From: Sporobolomyces roseus
Taxonomy: Eukaryota; Basidiomycota; Microbotryomycetes; Sporidiobolales; Sporidiobolaceae
Length of the DNA: 64,000 nucleotides
Direction of reading: 5' to 3'
Assembly: GCA_016617785.1 (NCBI GenBank)
Contig: JADILM010000012.1
Coordinates: forward strand, 62,001 to 126,000
Shown: positions 23,256 through 35,156 of the stretch, one piece after another
How the letters are laid out: each line of letters opens with the position of its first letter
Position numbering within the stretch: the first letter of the stretch is position 1
Translations under genes and position numbers: made by a program
Notes under the pieces: model-generated
Told to the model about the DNA's origin: nothing
What the model saw: only the letters and a program-made list of their open reading frames with translations
Database searches by the model: none

Positions 23256-24636
23256 GATACGTAGTTCCGATAGGTCGAGGGTGAGGAGATCTGGTCCTCG
23301 GTGAGTGTTCCGCACGAGGAGAGTCGTCTCCTCTGCCTGAACAGGTCCCAAGAAGCGATCGAGATCACCTTCAGAGAACAGTTGTTCCAAGCTGTCGGTA
23401 TCGCAAGGCGGATGAATCACTCCAATGTGTCTATAAGAAGCACACGGTGAGTAAGTGTTGGGGAAGCGAGATTGGTCAGGGAATGAGAACTCAATTCGTA
23501 ATCGCTAACCTCCAATACGGAACCCAATAAGGACCATCTTCATTCGCATCATACTCTTCGACAAGCTTCAGTCTCACCAAAGAGGGATAGCACAGAGCTT
23601 GAATGGACATCAAGCCGATGAGTGTGTCGTTTGGATCGACGAGCGTAAGAGATTCGAGCTTGGAGAAGGCGAAAGCTGAGGGAAAGTTCTGAACGGAGGG
23701 AAGCCCATTGGGATCGATGATGAACGAGAAAAGCTTGTTGAAGCAGTCAAAGTCGAATGATGCCCTTGAAACGAGCTTGCGTTCCCGTGCTTTTGTCGAG
23801 TCATCGTCCCAAAGCCACTCGGGTTCCTTCTCCGTCGGGGCCTCGGCACTGTCCAGGGCACAGTAGCGTTCCCAATAGTCGAGTCTGTCCTCCTCGCGCT
23901 GCTTGTGTGACTCCCAATCGAACTGAAACCAATCCAACTCATACTCGAACTGAACGAAAGCTCCTAAAATGAAAATTAGAGCGGCATTCAAGCCCTGACC
24001 GCTGAAGTCGAGGTGATGAGCGTTGCTACGAAGGGATTGAGTGGGTGCGAAGATAGTTGCAACAATCTTCGGGTCGAGTGTGAAACCGTTTGAGACGACG
24101 AAAGATGTAAGGTTTCGAAAGAAGAACGAAGTCAGGGGAGTCGAGACGGCGAGTAGGGGGTTGAAGGAAGGACGTTCGCGAGGGAAGATCTGCTGAGTCG
24201 AAAGGTCGAGATTGTTGTCTTGCGAGGGAATGAAGGTGATCTGCGGAAGGAGAGAATCCAAATCAGCGACAACTCGCGATCATTCCCAACGAATCCGCTC
24301 CAACTCACAATAGAAGGTACTACTAGATCCTTGAGCTCATCCTTGGCATCCTTGAAATTCCATGGGTTCAACTTTGAAGCATAAAACTTTCCCCATTGTC
24401 CAACTCGATTCTCACTCGTCAAGACCACATGAAGATACAGACTTGATGTAGCAATGTTGTGGAAAGTCTTGTTCGTTCTCGACAAGCTTGCGAGCGCAGA
24501 TTGACGTATCTCGAGGGAGTTCTCAGCATCAATGAAGTCTGAGCGGAGTTTGAGAGTGAGTGTAGCTAGAGAGGGGAGACAGCGGGTATAGCTTACCGAC
24601 AATAAGATCGAGTAGCTCAAAAGGTAGGCGGCACAT
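23247..24636 (-). CDS. F-box-like protein, paralogue A (A/D/E subgroup)
   Basis: Predicted SCF substrate adaptor. The 40-nt first exon (24597-24636) encodes MCRLPFELLDLIV, an F-box-like start (LPxELL..I). Exon 2 starts at 24538 and continues DFIDAENSLEIRQSALASLS with RTNKTFHNI, VGQWGKFYASKLNPWNFKDA and KDLVVP. Exon 3 has TQQIFPRERPSFNPLLAVST, FFFRNLTSFVV, EPEWLWDDDS and ...YWRLAITN. The last exon ends LLTLDLSELRIVD. The architecture matches paralogues D and E exon for exon. No canonical LRR is visible; the C-terminal part could be a degenerate LRR fold. The upstream Met at 24717 was rejected because the homologues start at the RLPFELL exon. Confidence 0.8.
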
Positions 24637-24654
24637 TTTGTGAGAGTTGAACCG

Positions 24655-24703
24655 AAGCGAAGTGAAGGGGAGGAAAGGAAAAAAGAGAGAGAGCTCTTCG
24701 CAA
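24655..24703 (-). promoter_or_regulatory. promoter motifs shared with paralogues D and E
   Basis: On the minus strand TTGCGAAGAG (24694-24703) and CACTTCGCTT (24655-24664) lie just upstream of the A start codon. Matching motifs sit upstream of D and E at similar spacing, 16-18 nt from CACTTCGCTT to ATG. The regulatory role is inferred from conservation between paralogues. Confidence 0.5.
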
Positions 24704-24863
24704 CCACTCAATTTCACTCAGACTTGGATGACTCGCTTTTCAAACGTTGACAGCGCTATCAGACGCAATCACGCAAGATGAACACAACGACGAAAGCGCG
24801 GTGAAGTCTAGTATTTCGCAACATCAAGAAAACAAGTTCTACGAAATCGCCGTTGCCCCCTCG

Positions 24864-26268
24864 CTAATCCATGTGACACTGGAGGAGTTCACAGGAGCTC
24901 AAGTCGAGGAGATCGAGAGTGGGTCCTCGATAGGGTTTCCAGCAGTAATCCTTCATCTCCTTGTCCGTCAGCGGATCCCAATTGTGATCGGTGAGAAGCG
25001 TTACGAAAGCCGGGTCATCCTGATTGATATCGAGATACGGTGGTCTGATACTTCCTCGACGTCTGCATCATCACAGCAAGGCGAGAATCAGCGGCAAGGA
25101 GCTCTTGGAAGGGAAAGAATGAACTCGCTGTGTGATCGAATATCTGAGCATTTTGAGATCTTCTTCGAAGTGAGGAGTCATGTACATGTGTCCATCAAGC
25201 GTGAGATATCGAAGATGAGAGAAGAGAGGGGTGAGGAAGATGAGGGCAATCTCGGCATTCGAAAAGACGGTGAGTTTGAGTTTGACAAGATTGGTGAAAG
25301 GCGTAGTCGAGATGGGGTACTTGAAGTTCAGGACGTCCAGTAGAAAGTCGAATGATTCTGCCTCCGATAGGTAATGTAGATCGAAGATTGAAAACTTGAT
25401 CGGCGCCAATTCAACGACTTTCGACACGATTCGATTCATCTCCTCGTCTGGCATACCCTCCGCACTCATCCGTCTCTCCGTCACGTAATCTGCGTACTCC
25501 CTATCATCTACCACATCGATCCAATCTGAAGGATCTTCCCATTCCCACCTGAAGTAGCGGTAACTTTCGAGAAGGAACAGGACGAGGTTTTGGCTTCTCA
25601 GGTAGAGGTTGAGCGAGAGATCGATTATTGTACTCCGATTCGAGCCTTTCGGACCAAAGAGAGCTGAGACAAAGTCCGAGTCGACGAGAGGTTCGTGAGC
25701 GATGAAGGAGGTGAGGTTGCGAAAGAAGAAAGGAGTGAAAATGGTGTTGAAGCGGAAGAGGGAGATTGCGTCCGTATCCTCGTCCGGCAGCTCGATGGAG
25801 CCATCTTCGTCGCGTCCACAGACAGGAGCGAGGGTCACCTGCGACACCCATGGGAAGCAGGAATCGAAAAAAAGGGGAAACTGGAAAGTCAATCACTCGA
25901 TAGAGGCGCTCGTGAACAAGCCAAGCTCACCTTCCGAGGTACTACGACATATTTCAATGGTTCCAATCCACGCATGACAGTCCATGGATTCGCCTTCAAA
26001 GAGTACGTTTTCGCCCAAAGTTCAGCTGAACCTTTGCTCGAGAGTCGAGGTTCGAGGTAAAGGAGTGGAGTGACGATCTCGTTGAATACCTTGTTAACTC
26101 TTGAGAGTATAGCAAGGTCGTGCGTAGTCTTCGTCACCCTCTCTTCTTCGTGAACCTTGTCGAGAAAAGCTACTCAACAATACTCGATCAGCGGGCGTAG
26201 GAGAGAGACAGCAGACCTGAAGACTTACTGGCTAGATGTGCGAGTAGTTCTACCGGTAACCGTTCCAT
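24864..26268 (-). CDS. F-box-like protein, paralogue B (B/C subgroup)
   Basis: The 40-nt first exon (26229-26268) encodes MERLPVELLAHLA. It joins an exon TFLDKVHEEERVTKTTHDLA with ILSRVNKVFNEIVTPLLYL, ELWAKTYSLKANPWTVM and KYVVVPRK. Exon 3 has VTLAPVCGRDEDGSIELPDE, FFFRNLTSFIAHEPL, FVSALFGPKGSNRSTIIDLS, TPFTNLVKLKLTVFSNAEIA and IFLTPLFSHLRYLTLDG. The final exon ends DLLDLSSCELLQCHMD, with the stop at 24864. Its closest relative here is C, not its neighbour A: both share the NAEI/LY-LIFLTPLF block and a mid-protein segment without the WLWDD motif. The ATG at 26268 is used because the overlapping upstream ATG reads into a stop. Role as an SCF adaptor is inferred. Confidence 0.78.
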
Positions 26269-27110
26269 CCCATTGGTGTGAGAGTTGTGGTGAGAAGCTG
26301 AAAGGAGACGATTCGAATCGGTTCACCTCTTGCGCTTCATCACAATCTCAGAGATGCTTTTGAACTTGCTCAGGGAATCAATAGATAGGACAAGAACTCA
26401 GCAAGATAGCAGGTGAATCGAGAACGACGCTTCATCGACCTCACAGCTGTCCTCAACTTCTAGATCTTTTCGCTTGCCGTATTCTTCTCAACGCATTAAT
26501 AGAAGCCTCCCGAGTCGTGGAAACCTCCCATGAATATTCAGGCTAGCTCTGGAGATCAGCTTCAAGCCGTGCGGAAGATAGAGCGATTCTTCCTCCTCGT
26601 CAAGTCGGCCTCTCCTGTCTCAAGGCTGCTTTGGCCTGAGGTTGGGCAGTTCTCTCCAACCATTCTGCAAGACCCTCTCCTGGGTCCCCAAGCTGTCCAG
26701 CGCTGGGAAAGCGAGTCTCTCCCTCGATTTAGTCTCGTTCATTTTTCGATTTCTTCTCCTTCACGCAAACTACGACGTTTTTCAGCCTACGCCGCTCGCC
26801 TCTCTCGAACGGTGACCATCAGCGCGGTTCGTTATGATGACCGCACGTCGGAGATTCGAGAGAGTTCAGCAGGACTTCTCCAAAGTTGGAAAGCGAGGAA
26901 GATGAGCTATTTTTGGGCGAAAGATCTTCGATTGCTCTTTTATCGGAGACCCCGTCAAGTACAGCAAGTGCGGAAGACCACCGGTAGAGAGCAAGATAGA
27001 TACCGCGCGGACGAGGAGTCGACATCTTTCTTCTCTCTGCTATTTCTTCCCTCGACCTTCACCTCACTCCCCCGATCAAACCTCAGTCGCTGGACTCAAA
27101 CTCGGAAAGG
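26269..27110 (+). other. intergenic region between F-box-like B and the two-TM pair
   Basis: This holds the promoter of B (-) and of the first two-TM gene (+). A plus-strand frame from 26530 stays open for 210 codons, but its composition (Ser/Arg-rich, no domain) and lack of splice logic do not support a gene. Confidence 0.4.
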
Positions 27111-27539
27111 ATGGGCTGGTTCTCGTGGCTCGAAGTCAAATGTGCTGTCCCTCCATTCGTGAGTACACCTCACAATCAGCTTCACGGATACTTCGAAAGT
27201 TGACTGATTCTCTTGCTTCTTCAGCTCGATTGGTTCATTTTCCTCATCTCCATCATACTTGCGGTCACCTACGCCAGAGTCGTCTACCTACACAATAAGA
27301 ATCGAGACCTCATCTCTCTCAACTCGCTTGAAACTGAAAACGAGATCCGCGTGGAACCTCGATACACAGGATTGTTGGAAGAGGATTATGAGCTGGTTTG
27401 GATGGGAGGACCTTGTGGATGCTCATTGAAGATGTTCAAGCTGTTGGCATGGTGTTTTATGTGCTGGACACCTTGGTTGTTTGCGAGGATTCTCAAGATT
27501 GTGATTTGTCGGTTAGCCCTTGTTTCTACTCTTCTGTAA
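27111..27539 (+). CDS. small two-TM membrane protein, tandem copy 1
   Basis: Two exons: 27111-27158 (48 nt, 16 codons, MGWFSWLEVKCAVPPF) and 27225-27539, phase 0, total 120 aa. TM1 is LDWFIFLISIILAVTYARVV. A polar loop (NKNRDLISLNSLETENE...) leads to a Cys-rich segment (WMGGPCGCSLKMF) and TM2 (LLAWCFMCWTPWLFARILKI). No signal peptide other than TM1 and no known family. The next gene has the same exon plan and topology and is most likely a tandem duplicate. Function unknown; a small integral membrane protein of the ER or plasma membrane is all that can be said. Confidence 0.65.
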
Positions 27540-28001
27540 GGATCCTCAGCCTTCGAACTGGTTACTCGCGCGTAGAGAGCGAGCTTGCTACGGGCTCAGA
27601 GGAGAGGGAAGAGGGAAGAGAAGGAGTCCTTCGAAGTGCCTTCTCAAGCATGTTTTCGAGGGATTGCGAAAGCTCGAGGTCTTCAAGCTCGCTCTCAAGC
27701 CATTCGACAGCATTCAGATAAGTGTCGAGATGAGGTTGATGCGATGAGAGTAGCCTCGAGTTGAAAGCTGCGACGAGCGGCGTAAGGAAAACTCTATTTC
27801 GGCACTTTTCGATTGATACAATGTTGGAGACCCTTTCAGGAGCTACTATGCGGAAGTGAGTCGGAAGATGCAAAAGTTTTTAACTGGAGTGTGCGAATTT
27901 ACTCTTGCTTCCTCTTCCCTCTCTTCTCTTCGCAACTTGCGACCGATCTTCACGTCTTTCACTGCGCACGGCATTAACGAAGCTGAAACGTCGACGGAAC
28001 A
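27540..28001. other. interval between the two small membrane-protein genes
   Basis: A minus-strand frame (27562-27873, 103 aa; LDTYLNAVEWLESELEDLEL) and an overlapping plus-strand frame (FEGLRKLEVFKLALKPFD) both look somewhat protein-like. Neither has a supportable start, splice or homologue. This may be a gene remnant or only the promoter of copy 2. Confidence 0.3.
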
Positions 28002-28423
28002 ATGATTTGTTCGTCATGGTTCGATACGAGCTGCCTCATCCCACGTAAAGTGAGTCGACCAAATCCTTCTCACGAGTTTCTCGACGAAGCTAAGGAAATT
28101 TGATCTCTGCATAGCTTGATTCAAAGATCACGCCCTCCTCCTTCATCCTTGCAGCTATCTACGCTGTAGCTGCGTACCGTCACAACGCGAGAAGGGCGAG
28201 AGAACGTCGAACAACTCGAGAGAAACCAAACGACGACTCGCAAAAGTTACAATTCGAATTGACGTGGGTGCAGAGACCATTCCCAATCGTGATCGTGACG
28301 GACAGGATCTTGGGATGGACGCTGATTGTTGGCAGTTGGATCTTGTTTGAATGGTTGATTCGATTGTTTTTGTGTCGTTTGAGCTATTTCGTCGATCTAT
28401 TGCAACTGTCTTCTTTCCTATAG
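28002..28423 (+). CDS. small two-TM membrane protein, tandem copy 2
   Basis: Two exons: 28002-28049 (48 nt, 16 codons, MICSSWFDTSCLIPRK) and 28115-28423, phase 0, total 118 aa. Exon 2 opens LDSKITPSSFILAAIYAVAA with YRH, aligning with LDWFIFLISIILAVTYA..YLH of copy 1. A basic loop (NARRARERRTTREKPNDD) follows, then FELTWVQRPFPIVIV and TM2 (ILGWTLIVGSWILFEWLIRL with FLCRLSYF). Identical exon 1 length, intron phase, overall length and topology support common descent, although residue identity is low. Function unknown. Confidence 0.62.
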
Positions 28424-28649
28424 CTTGTACCCGTACGACTCTCTCTCGCTCAGTCGAGTAATCCAAGACGTCTACAAGGCGATAGACGTCAGGCTTAGGA
28501 AGCACCGCAAGGAAGAATGTGAAACGAGAGGGTTTTGCGAAAAATTGCGATGATGAAAACATCAAGATAGTACCAACGACAAGTCAAGAAGGATAGAAAA
28601 CGACAACAAGTATATATAAGCAGCTTGATAGTACAACTTCATCAAAAGA

Positions 28650-31371
28650 TCACCTTCCAACGCTCTGTCTCTCACCTCTCTTCCTCTTCCTCGATGATCC
28701 AGCCTTCGTCGCGACCTCCTCTAAAAACTCGTCCTCCTCCTCATTTCCTCTATACCAACTACCGTACCCAGCACTCTCCAAACTCCTAATGATCCTCCCA
28801 TCACCCGTCGCTGCATCTCCACCAATTCGAGTCCCTCCGTTCGTTTCGGTTCTCTGCCTAACTCTTCTCGCGAACGATTGAGCGTCTGTCCTATATCGAT
28901 CGTAATCTCCCACTTCAGCGTTCGAGTTCGAGGCCAACGGTACCCTGACTCGAATAGCAGGTGATCGATTGAGTGTTGCTCCTGAACCAGATCTCGCTGC
29001 GTTCGAGGTCGAGGTAGTTGTCGCGGAAGAAAGGGTATCGGTGGAGAGGTCTTTTGCTGCTGTCGAGTCGGGGTTGAGGGAGGAACGACGAGTACCAGAG
29101 ATCGAGTAGGAATGTTTCGAAATACTGTTTTCGAGCCACCAAGTCTCTTGTCCTGGAGTCAACCAATCGAGTGGTTCGGAAATCAATCCAGAAAGGAAGT
29201 CGCGCTGTGTGAATTCACCGATTGTGATCAATATCGTGCAAAGTAATCAAAGGCAGCAAAAACTCACCTGAGGTGTAGGGATATGTTTCCAAATCATCTC
29301 TTCTCCAACTTCAGGTAATCTTTCCCTCAACCTCGTGCCTAGGTCCGGATTAGCTTCTAACCTTTTCCTTAGTTCCGCACCCATCGTCGGTCCCTCTGCC
29401 GGTTCCTGTTTCTCGATACTCTCCCTCTCCTCGGTAATCTCGTTTGAAGGCGTCATTCCTACTCGACGACGAATTGATGTGACTCGATCTGACCGGAAAT
29501 GGAACAGTAGACCATCCACGACTCCTCCTCCTGTTACTCCTCCACTACTGCTGCTCGAAGCTGCACCCGAGGAAGATGAGGCAGTCGAGTTGCTGTTTGT
29601 TGCGGGAGTCGTTCGAGCCCATGGAGGAAGGTGGAAGATTGAGGTAAAGGATGTTGAAGAAGTGTTTGAATTCGAGTTGTTCCCGTTACTTCGTGCAATC
29701 GAACAGTAAACATCCGGTCTCAGTAATCGATATCCAACATGATTCCCGCTGCACGTCGCTCGAACTCATCAGCTCAAGTCATATCGTCCAGCTGGGAGAG
29801 AAGCGAGAACTTACCATCGACGACACCCCAAATCTCTCGTGATACATCCTTTGCAATTCTTCCAACCTCTTTTCCCAACTCTCTCCCCGAGGCGTTCCTC
29901 GCCATCCTCCAAATCCGCCAATCCCAAACTCGAAGGAGGTAAATCACTACTCAATCCCTCGAGTTCTTGTCCCCCATCCACGAAAACTTTCTTCGGTACC
30001 CCCTCAACCAATCCTCTAGCACACAATAAAGCTCCACACCCTCTTCCGATCCCTCCTCCCGTACTCGCCGTGAATCCAACCGGAACAACTTCTTCCTCCT
30101 CCTCCTCTGATGATCCACCACCGCCACAATAGATCAAATAAACTCCTTTCTTACTCCTCAAAGCCCTCCCACTCAAACTATTAGTTTCTTCCCTCGACCT
30201 TCTCCTCCCTGCTCCTCCTCTCTCAATCTCAGCAGGAGGAGGAACTCTTCTTTCCCTTTCCCTTTCCCTAGTTCGACTATTCCCAAGAATCTCTCCCCTC
30301 CCGATCTCTCTCAAATCCTCCAATATCCCATCCGCTTCCTCTTCCGTCGTCCTCCTACTCGATCCCTCAAAAGGTCTCGAAATCATTGTCCATTCCCTTT
30401 CTTCCCCTCTCCTACCTTCTTCTCGACGACGTGAATCAATCAATTCCCTTAATGATTCGAACCCACCTTCTCCCTCTCCCTCTCCCTCTTGCTCTCCTTC
30501 TCCATCCCTGGAGTCAGAGTCATCGAATGATTCACCTACTAGATGTGTGGGTTCTAAGAAATAACTTCTCAAACTCGTTTCATTATTCCCCGTCCCTCCT
30601 CCTCCATTAGTATGAGTTGAAGCTACACGTGAGAAGAGAGTTTCGAAGGAAGGTAGTTGAGTGGGAATCGAGGAGCGTGGAGGAGGAGGAGGGGAGAAGA
30701 TTGAAGAGGGAGGGTTTTGGGGAGAGAAGGTTGAAGTCGAGATTGAGGAGGAGGGAGAGGTGGTAGTGGTCGTTTGAGTAGTTACAGTCGTGGTGTAAGG
30801 AAACGTACGACCCCCTCTTGGGAGGGAAGAGAGTCGGGGAATCGGGATGGGTGAGTTCTGTAGCGTAGCGAGGATAAAGAAGCGCTTTTCAAATGAGTTG
30901 AGACTATCACGAGATGGAGATAAGGGGACGTACCCTCCAAACCCCTTCTAGTTCTCTCTCCCTCTCTATCTCTTGTTGATTCATCTGGCTCAACCCTTGC
31001 CTCATCTCTCTCAATCTCCTCAAAGCTTCTAAATCCATTTCTAAACTTGTCCTCTCACTCTCTTGTACCCTCGTCAATTCTTGTATCCTCCTAGCTCTGA
31101 TCTCTTCTGGACTGATTTCAGGTTCTGACCCGTCGTCGTGAGTGGGAGGGAGGAGTTGCATAGCCTCATTGGAATTTGAACCTGATTGAGAGCGTCTACG
31201 AGAGCGGGAAGTTGAACCTGCTTGTAGAGAACTGAGGAATAGGGATCGTTCGTCTTGTTGAGTCTGAGTCTGAGTGCGAGAGGGAGAGAGTGGAGAGAGA
31301 GGAAGGAGGGGAGAGAGAATGACGATCCCATTCGAAGCTTCTCCAGTTGGTGGAGTTGGTGGTCGTGACAT
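28650..31371 (-). CDS. FAM72-domain protein with long disordered extensions
   Basis: The protein starts MSRPPTPPTGEASNGI, has a helical Arg/Glu segment (SPEEIRARRIQELTRVQESE), long Ser/Pro and acidic low-complexity stretches, then a conserved core. The core reads KKGVYLIYCGG, CGALLCARGL...KKVFVDG, and NCKGCITRDLGC-RRCGNHVGYRLL across an intron (TGCGGG codons split at the junction), then GLLFHFRSDRV. This order parallels human FAM72 ([20 protein letters not shown], ...CKLKDIACLKCGNIVGY..., FWMFHSQAV). FAM72A is known to bind the uracil-DNA glycosylase UNG2. The C-terminus is basic (SSRKRKRGERQSVGR), suggesting nuclear location. The first zinc knuckle seems split by an acidic/Gly insert of about 35 residues. 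Confidence 0.68.
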
Positions 31372-31565
31372 TGTTCTATAGTTTGTGTGCGCGTATTCGA
31401 GTCAACTTAGAGAGTGTCTAGGAAGAGAGGAAGAGAGTCAACTCCTCATCATTTCGGACTCGGTTCACTCTTACCCTCTCATTTCACTCCCACAATTCTC
31501 GATTGACTACCGGCTAGTCATACATTCCCCAATCAAGCGAGCTGGTTCTCTCTTCCGAATTCAAG

Positions 31566-34500
31566 ATGTCTTTCCCCTCTTCCTCTTCAAGTTCACTCTC
31601 TTTCCCTTCCTCCAACTCCTCTTCCAACTCTTCAACGACTTCCCACATCCTCTCCTACGCTCATGCACCCAACACTCCCGTAACTCAACTATTCCAACGA
31701 AAAGAATTGGTTGGAAAAGGTGCGTACGGTGGAGTTTATAAAGGTATTCATACTCCAACTGGAACTGTCGTCGCCTTAAAAGTAAGCTCACCTCTCACAT
31801 CCTCCTCGAAGAAAGTCAAAAGCTGAGTAAGTGAGAGAGAGAATGTAGGTGATTGATTTAGATACACCCGACGACGATATTTCTGAAATTCAGAAAGAAG
31901 TGGCATTGTTGAGTGAATTGAGGGATGCTGCGAGACACAATATAACGCTGTATCATGGTTGTTATCTACATGGTCACGAACTTTGGATCGCAATGGATTT
32001 CGCAAGTGGTGGTTCAATTAGAACTCTCGTAAGTCAACCTTTTCCTCTCCCTCTGTTTTAACCTGATTCTGATGAGTGAGTTTGAAAGAGTGGTTAGATG
32101 AAAAGTGGACCTATTGAAGAGAAATACGCGGCGTTGATCGTGAGGGAGGTTTTAATCGCTTTGGCGTTCTTACATAGACAAGATATCATTCATCGAGATG
32201 TTAAAGGTAACTCCCTCTCTCCTCCTCTCTCCATCTCTCTCATCCTTACTGACACACACTCTCTCTCTTCCTTTGCCCCAGCCGCCAATATCCTCCTAAC
32301 CCAAACTGGCAAAATCCTCCTATGCGATTTCGGAGTAGCAGCTCACTTGCAAGCTAATTCAAAACGTTCAACTTTCACGGGTACCCCATTATGGATGGCT
32401 CCCGAAGTAATAACAGATGGGAAACTATATGATACAAAAGCAGATATTTGGTCACTCGGGATTACACTGTATGAGATTATAGTTGGGAACCCTCCTTATT
32501 TCGGAATGGAACCTTTGAGGGCTTGCGCTATTATACCTAGGAGTCAACCACCTACTTTGCCAGAGACGTTTGGGGAAGGGATGGCGAGTGGGAATTTGAA
32601 AGAGTTTTTGGCGAGTTGTTTATGTGTCGATCCTCAAAATGTACGTTTTCTCATCGTCCTCTCTCTCTTACTACAGACCGTTCGGACTGATGGTAAATAA
32701 GGTTGGCTGTTTGTACAGAGACCTACAGCGGATGAATTGTCAAAATCGAAATGGATTAAATCTGCTTCGAAATTACCAATGGTCCTCCTTCGAGAATTAA
32801 TAGTACGCTACGTTTCCTGGATCCAATCTGGTGGACAACGTACCTCAATAGTAGGTACCTTACCAGGAATGGACGGTGGAGATTTGGTTCAACGTGAAGA
32901 CACTTTCGAGTTGGCCGGACAAGGTTTGGAGAACGAAGGGTGGGATTTCGATCTGGATGAGGAAGATTTCGGGGTCATGCTTGGGTTGGGAGAGAATTTG
33001 GAAGGGTTTGGACCGATGGGGGATGAACCAAGTTATCCTAGTGGTGGGAAGAGGGGTTTGACATTGGATGAACAAGTTGCGAAAAAAGGGAATTTGAGAC
33101 CTCCTAAACCTTCTAGTGAGCTTTACCCCCTCTCGCTCTCTCTCTCGTCTCCAGTGATACTGACTCGTGGTGTTTGGTGTAGCTCAACCTCCTCCTCGAT
33201 CTCATCCACTCTTGAGATTGTTCGATGAAGAATCGAATCCCTACGCGTCAACTCCTACTTCCTCCTCCTCTTCAACGAGTCAACTTCAAATCCAACTCCC
33301 CGTATCCTCTCTCAATACTCTCAAGCCGACAATTTCTCTCCCCTCACTCGACGACGCCGAAGATTCGAATGGAGGAGGAATTAATTTACCTACTTTCGAA
33401 ATGGCGAGCTCGAGTGGATTTGGAGGAGCTGGTTGGGGAGGTGCGGGTTGGGGAAACAGTTCGAATGGGTTTGGGGCCGGAGGTGGAGGTGGGAATGATG
33501 CGTTTGCTTCAAGTCCGTTCGATACGATTAATGGGAATTCTTCGGGTGGATTCGGAGGATTTGGGATTCAAGATGATGGATTGACGACACCTTCTGCATC
33601 AGCAACTCTTAGGTCGAACCCGTTCAATCAGAGTAATAGTACGAGTTGGGATCAAGGAGGATCGGGTGCAGTAGATGGATTTGGAGAATCACCTTTTGAT
33701 AATGAAGATGATGGAGGAGGGCAAGAACAGGATACATGGGGTAAGAGTCGAGGGTTCGGAGGAGGAGGAGCGGCAGCTAGGGGAAGTGCGAACGGGTTCA
33801 GTTTTGGAGGAGGAGGAGGAGCGAAATTCACGAGTACTCAGAGAGAAGAAGAACGAGAAACGACTCCCACTGAATCGACGTTCAATCAACAAGACCTTTC
33901 AATTCCAGCTTCCATCTCTTCCCCTTCTCTCCCCTCTTCGACGTTCAGCTCATCATCGACGAACCTGGAACCCCCTCCTTCGACTCAGCAAACTTCTTTC
34001 GGAAACCTGAATCGACGTCGTGCAGATACAGCTCCTTCTTCAAGACCACCTCCAAACTCTTCTACTTTCGTATCTGATCCTTCCTTGAACGGTGGGTATC
34101 CTCCACTCGGAGCTGGATTACCTCGAACGAGTTCTCATCAAGGAGGAGGACTCCCTCGATCAAATCCAGAAGAGGATGGCGATCCTTCTCCTTTACCTAC
34201 ATTGAATGAAGACTCTTCAGCGAATAGACCGTTCGGGAGTGGGTTCAAGTTCGGAGGGGGAGCTCAATCTCAAGCGCTAGGGAGGGAAAGAGCGGCGACG
34301 ATGCTTTCCTCGACTTCTGCACCTGGTTTAGCGGGGGAAAACGTCGCGAATAGACCGTTTAGATTCGGAGGAGGTGCTAATCAAGCAGTCGAAACGAATG
34401 TGGGAGAAAGGAAACGAAGTGGTAGTGATGGGAGAAGACAAGGTTTAAAAGTAGAGCTTACCTCTTTTCTCTCCTCACTTTCCCATCTCACTCGCGACTG

Positions 34501-35156
34501 ATATCACTGTCATTGACTAGATCTCGACATTGAATCAATCCTCACTCCCATCGATCGCTTCCCCAACACTAATCACCCCAACTACAGCAACCTCTGCTTC
34601 ATTCCCACCTCTCCCTTCCCCCGGTCCACTCCTTCACAAGAGACAAGCTTCTTCACTCTCCGTTCGCTCTTTCACTCCCACCACCGCAAACCCAGAAATC
34701 GGTCATCGTTCTAACCAACTCTCGACTTCCTCCTCAACTTCTTCCTCCTCCTCCTCAGTCGCATCCCGAATCCTTCTCACCGCATCCCCGACCTCTTCCC
34801 TCTCCCTCCTCCCTCCAAATTCCTTCGCTTCAAATCAAACTCCCCAACCCTCTCACCAGCAATCCTCACAAGATTCAATACAAAATCAAGGAGGATTCCC
34901 ATTTCCTTCTTCTCACTCTCGAAATGATTCGTTCAGAGATCATCTACTACTACTACCAGAGATGAAACCTTTAGATTATAGTATTTTGTCTGATAAAGAA
35001 GTTGTAGTGGATGAATTGAGGGGTGTTTTGGAAGGGTTGGAAGATTGGTTCGAAGTGTTACAGGGGGGTTTCGAGAGGGTTTTGGAAGGTGGATTGGGGG
35101 TTGAGGTCGGGTTGGAATGGGATGAGAAAGTGGATGGAGGAGGGATTGAGGTTTAG
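31566..35156 (+). CDS. KIC1: GCK-family Ste20-type protein kinase, Kic1-like
   Basis: Ser/Thr kinase. A Ser-rich leader of about 45 residues precedes the domain: Gly loop VGKGAYGGVYKG (about residues 49-60), VALK Lys near residue 72, HGCYLHGHELWIAMDFASGG, HRDVK-AANILL across an intron, DFGVAAHL, GTPLWMAPEV, DIWSLGITLYEII, and RPTADELSKSKWI. An extension with acidic DFDLDEEDFGVMLG follows. The long tail is disordered and rich in FGG/GFG and Ser/Pro, with two similar ...RPF..FxFGGGAxxQ units. The domain order fits fungal GCK-III/Kic1 kinases of the RAM network (cell separation, polarity). Assignment to Kic1 rather than Sps1/Sid1 rests on the long C-terminal tail. About seven exons. Confidence 0.82.

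Noticed and set aside
26530..27162. 210-codon plus-strand open frame upstream of the two-TM gene
   Set aside because: It overlaps the promoter and first exon of the two-TM gene in another frame, has no motif, and its Ser/Arg-rich composition is like other antisense or noncoding frames here.
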